36,749 nucleotides of DNA from Desulfovibrionaceae bacterium CG1_02_65_16 (GTDB taxonomy: Bacteria > Desulfobacterota > Desulfovibrionia > Desulfovibrionales > Desulfovibrionaceae). The number at the start of each line of letters is the position of its first letter. The stretch's first letter is position 1. The translations under genes and the position numbers were made by a program. Positions 9,376 through 16,440 of the stretch are shown one piece after another. Location of the stretch: contig MNUQ01000015.1 in NCBI GenBank assembly GCA_001871085.1, forward strand, positions 368-37,116. The letters run 5' to 3'. Below the pieces are notes generated by a model that had not been told where the DNA came from, did not search any database, and worked only from the letters and a program-made list of their open reading frames with translations.

Positions 9376-10217
9376 ATCTCGCGCCCATCGTCCTGTTCGT
9401 CTATAACCGGCCGGAGCACACGCGCCGCACGTTGCAAAGCCTGCGGCGAAACGCCCTGGCGCGGCACAGCCGGCTTTTTGTCTTCGCCGACGGCCCCAAA
9501 AATGAGGCCGACGCGGTGCGCGTGGGGCAGGTGCGCGCCCAGTTCAAGGATTTCTCCGGATTCGCCGACGTACGCATGACTTTCCGTAATGAGAACCGGG
9601 GGCTTGCGCGCTCGGTCATCGCTGGCGTGTCCGAGGTTGTGGCGGAGCATGGGCGGGTCATCGTCATGGAGGACGACCTCGTCAGCGGGCACTATTTTTT
9701 GACCTTCATGAACCAGGTGCTGGATCGCTACGCGGACCGGCCGGATATCTTTTCCGCCAGCGGCTACGTGTACCCCTATACGCCCCGGCCGGACTATCCC
9801 CACGACGTGCTGCTGCTGTCGCGCAGCTCCACCTGGGGCTGGGGCACCTGGCGCGACCGCTGGGAACAGGCCGACTGGAAGATGACCGGCGCGCGCCAGC
9901 GGCTGAACGATCCGGCCTACCGCGAGGCCTTGCGCGTGGGCGGAAACGACGTGCCCGCCATGCTGGAGCAATGGCTGGATGGCCGCATCGACTCCTGGGG
10001 GCTGCCCTGGTTCTGCACCCATGTGGCGCACCAGGCCGGGGCGCTTTTCCCAGTGCGCAATCAGATCATCAACATCGGGCTCGATGGGTCCGGTGTGCAT
10101 TGCTCCGCGGGCTGCCGGGGCAATGGCGGTTTGTGCGCCCAGGCGCGGTTTGATATGCCCGCGACGCTGCTGCCGGACGCGGACATGACTCGGCGGGTGC
10201 TCTCCTTTTTCGACTAA
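9372..10217 (+). CDS. GT-A glycosyltransferase (GNT-I/GT2-like)
   Basis: A 281-residue cytoplasmic GT-A fold transferase. The N-terminus APIVLFVYNRPEHTRRTL and FVFADGPKN are typical of a bacterial group related to GT2 and to N-acetylglucosaminyltransferase I. VMEDDLV contains the metal-binding EDD (residues 100-102), and SSTWGWGTWRDRW is a strongly conserved element of this group. The ATG overlaps the AsnB stop (ATGA), so translation is likely coupled. It is followed by a 40-base gap with a small hairpin. Its donor is unknown. No membrane segment or extra domain is visible. Confidence 0.82.
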   Translation: MNLAPIVLFVYNRPEHTRRTLQSLRRNALARHSRLFVFADGPKNEADAVRVGQVRAQFKDFSGFADVRMTFRNENRGLARSVIAGVSEVVAEHGRVIVMEDDLVSGHYFLTFMNQVLDRYADRPDIFSASGYVYPYTPRPDYPHDVLLLSRSSTWGWGTWRDRWEQADWKMTGARQRLNDPAYREALRVGGNDVPAMLEQWLDGRIDSWGLPWFCTHVAHQAGALFPVRNQIINIGLDGSGVHCSAGCRGNGGLCAQARFDMPATLLPDADMTRRVLSFFD

Positions 10218-10220
10218 GAT

Positions 10221-10238
10221 CGGCGCGTTTGCGCGCCG
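10221..10238 (+). other. GC hairpin between glycosyltransferase and methyltransferase genes
   Basis: CGGCGCG (10221-10227) is perfectly complementary to CGCGCCG (10232-10238) around a TTTG loop. CATTTT follows at 10241-10246, before the GGAG ribosome site at 10247-10250. It lies just after the stop at 10217. The U-run is short, so it may be a weak terminator, an mRNA-stability hairpin, or nothing. Confidence 0.35.
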
Positions 10239-10257
10239 TGCATTTTGGAGCGAAACC

Positions 10258-11277
10258 ATGCACATGCGGATGTACGAGCGCTACCTTGCGCGTCATTTTG
10301 AACTCATTGTCACCGAACGGCAGGGCGACCATGTCGTAGCCGGTGAGCTGCGCGCGCGGGACGGCTCCATGACCGCGCCCGTGCGCAACCATATTCCGCG
10401 ATTTGGCGACAACGCCTACTGCGAATCCTTCGCCTTCCAGTGGGAGCGTTTCACCAACCTCCAACATGACAGCGTGCTCAAAGACAACTCATGTCGGCAG
10501 CGCATTCAGGACTGCACCCATTGGCCCCTTGACGAGATCGCCGGGCGTTCGCTCATTGAGTGCGGCTGCGGCCCTGGACGTTTCACGGAGACCTTCCTCT
10601 CCCTTGGGCTTGATGTAGTCGCCGTGGACATGAGCGACGCGGTGGATGTGAACCTGCGCAACTCCGGCCTGCGCGACAATCTGCTGCTCATCCAGGCCGA
10701 CGCCACGTCGCTGGCGTTTCTGCACGGCATGTTCGACCTCGTGTTCTGCTACGGCGTGTTGCAGCACACCCCGGACCCGCGCGCAACATTTCATAAGCTC
10801 GTGCGCTACCTGCGTCCGGGCGGGTGCATCAGCATTGACGTGTACCGCAAGTTCTACACGCCGAACCCGTGGGCCTTGCCCAAGTATATTTGGCGGCCCT
10901 TAGCCAAACGCCTGCGGCATGAAACGCTGCTCAAAATTTTACGCTGGTACATCCCGCGCTACATAGATTTCGACACGCGTCTTCGGGCCAACAAAAAGCA
11001 TGGCGACCTCATGGTGGCCCTCATCCCCATTCCCTGCTGGAACTACCTCGATCCCTCGCGTCCGCGCGAGGAGCGCATTGAGCACGCGATACTCGCCACT
11101 TTCGACGCCCTCTCCCCGGCGCACGATCATCCCCTGACGCTGAATGAGACGCGGGCCATGTTCCGCGCCTCGTCCCTGCTCACGGACATCCGGGTGGAGT
11201 ATGGCGCCAATGGCGTGGTGGGCAACGCCAGGCGTGCGGAGGAGCAGCGGCCGGCCGCTGGAGCCGCTGGAGTGTGA
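10258..11277 (+). CDS. Class I SAM-dependent methyltransferase with degenerate N-terminal ribbon
   Basis: A 339-residue methyltransferase. Motif I is IECGCGPGRF (residues 100-109), followed by VVAVDMSD, an ADATSL segment, FCYGVLQHTPD and LRPGGCISID. The N-terminal 50 residues have the layout of the Trm112-like zinc ribbon often found before this domain (the stretch LRARDGSM...NHIPRF), but the usual cysteines are missing. GGAG at 10247-10250 supports the ATG at 10258. The C-terminal helical part, about 150 residues, may form the acceptor site. It probably methylates a glycan intermediate, but the substrate cannot be read from the sequence. The NeuA-like gene follows almost immediately. Confidence 0.8.
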   Translation: MHMRMYERYLARHFELIVTERQGDHVVAGELRARDGSMTAPVRNHIPRFGDNAYCESFAFQWERFTNLQHDSVLKDNSCRQRIQDCTHWPLDEIAGRSLIECGCGPGRFTETFLSLGLDVVAVDMSDAVDVNLRNSGLRDNLLLIQADATSLAFLHGMFDLVFCYGVLQHTPDPRATFHKLVRYLRPGGCISIDVYRKFYTPNPWALPKYIWRPLAKRLRHETLLKILRWYIPRYIDFDTRLRANKKHGDLMVALIPIPCWNYLDPSRPREERIEHAILATFDALSPAHDHPLTLNETRAMFRASSLLTDIRVEYGANGVVGNARRAEEQRPAAGAAGV

Positions 11278-11278
11278 A

Positions 11279-11956
11279 ATGGACGGCCCATGTGATATTC
11301 TGGCCCTGATTCCGGCTCGCGGGGGGTCCAAGGGCATTCCCCGTAAGAACATCGCCCTGCTGGGCGGCAGGCCGCTGCTGGAATATACCGTGCGGGCGGC
11401 GCTGGCCTGTCCGTCCATCACGCGCGTGGTGGTTTCCACGGACGATGCGGAAATCGCCGAGGTGGCCCGCGCCTGCGGGGCCGAGGTGCCTTTCCTGCGC
11501 CCGGCCACCATCGCCGGCGACCGCAGCGACATTGGCCTGTGCGTACGCCATGCCCTTGAATTCCTGGCGCATCAGGGCTGCTGCCTGGACCATGTGGTGG
11601 AGCTGTACCCCACCTCGCCTTTCCGCACCCCGGCCTTTCTGGAGGAATGCATAGCCCCGCTGCTGGAAGGCTGCCAGAAATCACTGGTGGCGCGGCGTTT
11701 TCCCTCCACGCAGCGTTTTTACGCCCCGGCTGGGCGGGGGGCCGTGGCCCGTTTGGGGTTGAACGTTCCTGCGGGCAGCTATTTTCTGCGGCCTTATGGG
11801 CTGTTTCTCGGCCGTTCGCTGCGGGCCGCGCCCTGGGGCTGCGCCGTGCGCTATTTGGAAAACCCGATCATGGAAATCGATATTGACACCCCGGAAGACT
11901 TGCTGCTTGCGGAAAGCGTCATCGCAAACGGCTTGTTCGATTTTGGCCTGCCATGA
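11279..11956 (+). CDS. CMP-sugar cytidylyltransferase (NeuA/PseF family)
   Basis: A 225-residue enzyme that would activate a nonulosonic acid, or possibly another acidic sugar, with CTP to give the CMP-sugar donor. The nucleotide-binding signature IPARGGSKGIPRKN (residues 11-24) is intact, VVSTDD (51-56) and YPTSPFR (110-116) follow, and the metal-binding DIDT (201-204) in EIDIDTPEDLL is present. The length is normal for the single-domain family. CTGGAG at 11267-11272 precedes the ATG, which starts one base after the previous stop. The end overlaps the next gene by 4 bases. No nonulosonate synthase (NeuB/PseI) is present in this window, so the substrate must be supplied from elsewhere or the substrate is unusual. 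Confidence 0.87.
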   Translation: MDGPCDILALIPARGGSKGIPRKNIALLGGRPLLEYTVRAALACPSITRVVVSTDDAEIAEVARACGAEVPFLRPATIAGDRSDIGLCVRHALEFLAHQGCCLDHVVELYPTSPFRTPAFLEECIAPLLEGCQKSLVARRFPSTQRFYAPAGRGAVARLGLNVPAGSYFLRPYGLFLGRSLRAAPWGCAVRYLENPIMEIDIDTPEDLLLAESVIANGLFDFGLP

Positions 11957-13290
11957 ACGCACTGCTCGTCATCGCTTCTGTCGCGGAACAGCAAGCCGCG
12001 CTGCTCACCCAGCCTCTTGAGCCGGGGGGCGTCCCCTTGGCTTTCCTTGTGGCTGACCGCGCCGCACGGGTTTTTGGGCGCGTATTCGTCTGCACCGATT
12101 CGCCTTGCGTGCGCGAGCTTTTTGCCGCCAACGGGCGCGCGGCGTTGCTGCTGCCTAGCCGGGAGGAAGCCCATGCCGGGGGAACGGACCTGACGCCGGA
12201 ACAGGCGTGCGCGTTGTGCATGCTGACGGAGCGGGGTTTGCTGCCGCTGGAGGAGCCTGTCGTTCTTGCGGACTGGCGCGCGCCGTTGCTTTCAGAGACG
12301 AGTCTGGCCCTGGCGGCGTCCGTCAGCGTGGAGCGGGGCGGAGGCTTGGCCGCCAGCCTCCAGCCTGCGCACGACCACCCCGCGCAGGGGCACGTGCCAT
12401 ATGTTTTTCTTGGCCTGGAGACCGTGGCCTTTCCCGACGCCGCAGGCGTGCCGGGCCTGCCCGCCGGATTCGGCGTTACGCGGGCTTTTGCCCTGGAGTG
12501 GCCTGAGCCGTGGGAGGATGCGCGCGCGCATGAGGCGGCGCGCTTCGCCGTGGCGCGATTTGGCGGGCGGTATGCGCTTTCGTCCATTTCCGTGCGGGAG
12601 GCCGCGAGACTGGCCGCCGGCGGTGAGCGGGTGTACCTGCGCGCCGGACCGGGAACAGCGCGGCGATTGTTGCCTCCCGGTCGACCGGCCCCGGATGCGC
12701 GGGCTGTGCCGGTGCTGCCAGCGCTGCCGGGACCGGCGGACAAGGGCCTGCCGTTGATGTTTTTCCGCACGCGCGGCGGACGCATAGGGTGCCGCGCAAG
12801 GCGCGGGGCGTTTCCGCCGGGGCTGTTGCTGCAACTTTGGCCCGTGCGGGGCTTGTCGATTGGGGCGGCGGCCATTTTTGCGCCAGGCCGGGCGGACGAG
12901 AACGGCTCCGGCGGCTGGACGATGGTGCTGCCCTCCAAGGAGTTCGGCGCGCAGACCGAGGGCATTGAGGTGCTGGCGCTGGCGTTGGCCGGGGATGCGC
13001 GTTACGACATCGGCTTGCCGCTGATGCCAGAGGACGGAAGTTGGCGCTGGGAGCCCGGCACAGGGGCCCGCGTCAACGCGCAAAGCGGCCAGCGCATTAC
13101 TGGCAGGCAGCAGCTACCGCCGCTTTTTTGCGCCGATGGCCTGCTGTTGGCTGGCCGCCCGGACCGGCTGCTGGACTCCGCCGCCTGGGCCGGGCCCGTG
13201 GCGGAGATTGTGGTTGAAGAACGCGAACGGATACTGGTGCGCAATGCCATCGACATCCTCAAAATCGGCCTTGTCCTTCGGCGGGGCTAG
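11953..13290 (+). CDS. Degenerate cytidylyltransferase-like protein with large insertion
   Basis: A 445-residue protein I read as a distant, probably non-catalytic relative of the NeuA-like gene directly upstream. Residues 1-145 follow the same order of elements: a first strand ALLVIAS, then GGVPLAFLVADRA, FVCTDS (45-50), VVLADWRAPLL (103-113) and LQPAHDHP (136-143). Residues 385-445 match the family's C-terminus, with RQQLPP, then ADGLLLAG, and a final helix NAIDILKIGLVL. The Gly/Arg/Lys nucleotide loop is replaced by SVAEQQAALLTQ and the DIDT metal motif is gone. Between about 145 and 380 lies an insertion with no domain I recognise. It overlaps its neighbours at both ends (ATGA at the start). 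A regulatory or structural subunit for the active enzyme is a guess. Confidence 0.6.
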   Translation: MNALLVIASVAEQQAALLTQPLEPGGVPLAFLVADRAARVFGRVFVCTDSPCVRELFAANGRAALLLPSREEAHAGGTDLTPEQACALCMLTERGLLPLEEPVVLADWRAPLLSETSLALAASVSVERGGGLAASLQPAHDHPAQGHVPYVFLGLETVAFPDAAGVPGLPAGFGVTRAFALEWPEPWEDARAHEAARFAVARFGGRYALSSISVREAARLAAGGERVYLRAGPGTARRLLPPGRPAPDARAVPVLPALPGPADKGLPLMFFRTRGGRIGCRARRGAFPPGLLLQLWPVRGLSIGAAAIFAPGRADENGSGGWTMVLPSKEFGAQTEGIEVLALALAGDARYDIGLPLMPEDGSWRWEPGTGARVNAQSGQRITGRQQLPPLFCADGLLLAGRPDRLLDSAAWAGPVAEIVVEERERILVRNAIDILKIGLVLRRG

Positions 13291-14722
13291 TCCGGCGGGC
13301 CGGCAGGGCTTTCTCCATGCCGCGCTGTTGCGGGGGGTGGACGATCTGGCCCTGGGACTGCGCCGTCTGCGCCAGGGCGACCAGCCGCGCGCGGTCGCGC
13401 GGAACCTGCACGCGCGACTGGAGCGCCTGCGCGAGGGCTTGGTCCGCGTCCAAGCGGCGGAGCGTCATCAGCAGGAGCGGCTTGCAGCGCAGGTTGCGCA
13501 AGGCCCCGGCCGGGCCCGGTGCGAGGGGCTGCTGACCTCGGCGGTGGATTTTCTAGAACCTCGGCTCAATGCCTGCGCCGCGTTGCTCAACCAGGGCTGG
13601 GTGGAGTTGCTGGCTTGGGACGCCGCCGACCGCGCGGCCAACGCCCGACGCGACATGCTGGCCGCCGGCCGCTTGGCCAGGGCCGGGCGGCTCGCGGCTG
13701 CGCGGCGAAAAATTGAGGGGCTGCTGCGCACCGCGCCGGACCACCCCGCAGCGCGGGCGTTGCTCAAGGACCTGCGCGACATGGGCGGCGAGGCCCGTAG
13801 GCTGGCCCTGGCCCTTGCGCGCGGGCGGTCGCTTGGGCTGCGGCGCGGACCAATCCCCCTGCCGCTGCCGCCGCGCACCCTCGCCTCCGACGATGCGAAC
13901 ATGGTCTTTGTCTCCGCCTTTGACGACCGTTTGAACGCCGGGCTGTACGCTTGCGACGTGGCGACCGGCGCGGTGCGCCTGCTGCGCGGGCCGGACACCG
14001 TTTACTCCGGCACGTGGTTCGACAGCGCAAGCGAGACGCTATACGCGCTTATCTACAGGGTGGAGGGCAAGCCGGTGTACGGCGTGGACAGCTACGCCCG
14101 CGACGGGCGGCACGTGCGGCGGCGGTTGTTCGGCGCGCACACGCCGCGTCTGGCGTTGCCATGTCTGCTGCAGGGCGGGGGCGGGCTGCTGTATCTTTTC
14201 GAGTACCCCTGTGGGCTGGTGCTGGGTGTGGATCCGGAGAGCCTGCGTCTGGTGGAGGTTGTGGAGCATGCGATTCTGCCGCCGCCCTCGAACTACCTGA
14301 TCTGCGACGGGGCGATATTCACGGTCCGGTGCACCCTTGGGATCATTGACAGTTTCGATCTGTCCAGCGGCGAGCCCGGGCCTTTTGCCGGGGCGAATCT
14401 GCCCAACCCGCATCTCCTCAGCGCCGATATGACGCGCGGCGCTGTCTTCGCCACTTCCTCGGAACGGCCCCTTGCAGGCTACGAGCCGCAGCCAAACTGG
14501 CTGCACCGATACGGCCGGGATGGCCGCCGGCTGTATTCGCGTCGCATTGGGGACATGAGCCTCATGGACATGCTCCTCATGCGCGAGAGCGGCGTGCTGG
14601 TGCTTGGCGAGCGCACGACAGGACTCATCTTCCTCGACACACGCGGCGGGCGCGGCGACCTTCGCCCCCTGCCGGAGAACGGCCTCGCCGCGCAATGCGG
14701 GGCACCCGGAGCCACGGCATGA
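13244..14722 (+). CDS. Uncharacterised helical plus beta-propeller-like protein
   Basis: About 492 residues with no family that I recognise. Residues 25-200 are helical and rich in Arg, Ala and Leu, including a TPR-like pair (AAGRLARAGRLAAARRKIE, then APDHPAARALLKDLR). From about 215 the pattern changes to short beta strands in repeated blades, with turns such as GLYACDVATGAVRLL, VYGVDSYARDGRHV and WLHRYGRDGRRLYSRRIG. These resemble PQQ/WD-type propeller blades. There is no signal peptide or membrane segment, so a cytoplasmic location is likely. The start is uncertain: the ATG at 13244 overlaps the previous gene by 47 bases, and TTG at 13271 or GTG at 13337 are alternatives, none with a good ribosome site. 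The stop overlaps the next ATG. Its co-location with the glycan genes suggests a scaffold or sensor role, which is inference. Confidence 0.6.
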   Translation: MPSTSSKSALSFGGASPAGRQGFLHAALLRGVDDLALGLRRLRQGDQPRAVARNLHARLERLREGLVRVQAAERHQQERLAAQVAQGPGRARCEGLLTSAVDFLEPRLNACAALLNQGWVELLAWDAADRAANARRDMLAAGRLARAGRLAAARRKIEGLLRTAPDHPAARALLKDLRDMGGEARRLALALARGRSLGLRRGPIPLPLPPRTLASDDANMVFVSAFDDRLNAGLYACDVATGAVRLLRGPDTVYSGTWFDSASETLYALIYRVEGKPVYGVDSYARDGRHVRRRLFGAHTPRLALPCLLQGGGGLLYLFEYPCGLVLGVDPESLRLVEVVEHAILPPPSNYLICDGAIFTVRCTLGIIDSFDLSSGEPGPFAGANLPNPHLLSADMTRGAVFATSSERPLAGYEPQPNWLHRYGRDGRRLYSRRIGDMSLMDMLLMRESGVLVLGERTTGLIFLDTRGGRGDLRPLPENGLAAQCGAPGATA

Positions 14723-16434
14723 AAGTGACACACGTGAACACCTTTGACATCACAGGCGGGGCCTCTCGCGCCACCTACCGCCTGCACCAGGCCTTGTGCC
14801 GCCTCGGAGTGGATTCAAAACTCGTGACCTTGGACCGGCAGTCCGCGGACCCGACCGTGGTGCAGGCACCCTCCACCAGGGCCGAGTCCTCCCTGCGGCG
14901 GGCTGTTTTTGAGTATCTGCAGGCGCGCCGCACCAATGTCTCCGACTGCATCTTCACCGTGGCGCACCCCGGCGTGGACATCTCCGCCCTGCCCGAAGTA
15001 GCCGACGCGGACATCGTGAACCTGCACTGGGTGGGGCAGTTTTTGGGACCGCAGAGCGTTGGGGCGCTGCTTGACCAGGGCAAGCGGCTGGTGTGGCGGC
15101 TTTCGGACCAGTGGTCCTTCACCGGCGGTTGCCACTACGCCACCGGCTGTACCGGCTATGAGCGCGATTGCTCGGACTGCCCGCAGCTCGCCGCCTCGGA
15201 GCGGGCGCTGCCCAAGGCCGTTTTTGCGGACCGCCGCCGCAATTATGCGGACCGCTCCATGCACATTGTCTCGCCAAGCCGTTGGTTGGCTGGGTGCGCG
15301 CGCCGCAGCGCGCTCTACCACGACAAGGATATCCGGGTCATTCCCAACGGCATAGACGCAGATTCCTTCTCCCGCGTGCCTGGGGCGCGGAAGATGCTGG
15401 GCCTGCGCGAGGATTCCTTCGTGCTGCTGTTTGTGGCCGTACAGTTCGACCGGCGCAAGGGGTTTGTGGAAATGGCTGAGAGCGCGGCCCGCTGCCTGCT
15501 CGATCCCGCCATGGCCGCGCTGGCCGGGGAGGGCCGCCTGGAGCTGCTGTGCATCGGATCAGAGCGGTACAGCCCGCCGGATTCATCGCTGCCGTTCCGC
15601 TTTTTGGGCGCCACCTCGGACAATCTGGTGCTGCGCGCGGCATACAGCGCGGCGGATGTGTTCATCATCCCCTCGCTGGAGGAAAACTTTCCCAGCACTG
15701 TGCTGGAGGCCATGTGCTGCGCCACGCCGGTCATCGGCTTCGACTCCGGCGGCATACCGGACATCATCGCGCATGGCGCGACAGGGCTTGTGACGCCAAC
15801 GGGGGACGTTGAGGCGCTGGCCCAGGCTATCTTGACCCTGCAGCGCGACCCCGCGCGCCGTCGCGCAATGGGCGAGACCGGGCTTGCGCGCGTGCGCAGC
15901 GAATTTTCCAGCGAAAATCAAACCCGGCGCTATCTGGACCTCTACGCCGAGATACTGGAGCAGCCCGCGTTGGCGACCCAAGGCGCGCGGCCCAGCGCGC
16001 GGCCCCCAGCCGCCTATGCGGCTTTGCTTTCCGGCGCGCGCCCCCTGGTGCGGGAGGAGTCGGCCCAGTCGCTTGCGGGGACGTTGGAGCGTGTGTTCCG
16101 GCACCGTGCGCGCGGCGAATTCGCTCCGGCCCATGGCATTCTGGACGACATGCTCGCGCGCGGATTTGAGGTCGTGGAGGCGTTGCGCACCAAGGGCGGA
16201 CTTTACGCCGCGCAGGGCCGCTTCGACGACGCGCTGGCGTGCTTCAACATGTGTCTGGCCAAACGCCCCGGCAGTCCGGACCTGCTGGCCAACGTGAGCG
16301 ACGCGTTGCGCATGGCCGGCCGGTTCGACGAGGCCCTGGCCGTGCTCGATGACATCGAGCGCGCGGAACCGGGATTCTCCGGCTTGGCGCTCAAGCGCGC
16401 GCGCATCCGGGCCGCCGTCGTGGCGGCGGGGTAG
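14719..16434 (+). CDS. GT4-family glycosyltransferase with TPR-like tail
   Basis: A 571-residue retaining GT-B glycosyltransferase. The N-terminal domain opens with MKVTHVNTFDITGGASRA and contains LSDQWSFTGGCHYATGC and a cysteine-rich CSDCPQL stretch, typical of the WcaC-like GT4 subgroup. The donor domain includes VIPNGID (207-213), VAVQFDRRKG and the E-x7-E motif (Glu322 and Glu330 in EENFPSTVLE), with GGIPDII after it. Residues about 450-571 add TPR-like helical repeats (GRFDDALACFNMCLAKRPGSP, then GRFDEALAVLDDIE). The ATG at 14719 overlaps the previous stop as ATGA. A gene with a similar tail follows 6 bases downstream. Confidence 0.88.
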   Translation: MKVTHVNTFDITGGASRATYRLHQALCRLGVDSKLVTLDRQSADPTVVQAPSTRAESSLRRAVFEYLQARRTNVSDCIFTVAHPGVDISALPEVADADIVNLHWVGQFLGPQSVGALLDQGKRLVWRLSDQWSFTGGCHYATGCTGYERDCSDCPQLAASERALPKAVFADRRRNYADRSMHIVSPSRWLAGCARRSALYHDKDIRVIPNGIDADSFSRVPGARKMLGLREDSFVLLFVAVQFDRRKGFVEMAESAARCLLDPAMAALAGEGRLELLCIGSERYSPPDSSLPFRFLGATSDNLVLRAAYSAADVFIIPSLEENFPSTVLEAMCCATPVIGFDSGGIPDIIAHGATGLVTPTGDVEALAQAILTLQRDPARRRAMGETGLARVRSEFSSENQTRRYLDLYAEILEQPALATQGARPSARPPAAYAALLSGARPLVREESAQSLAGTLERVFRHRARGEFAPAHGILDDMLARGFEVVEALRTKGGLYAAQGRFDDALACFNMCLAKRPGSPDLLANVSDALRMAGRFDEALAVLDDIERAEPGFSGLALKRARIRAAVVAAG

Positions 16435-16440
16435 AGCCGC

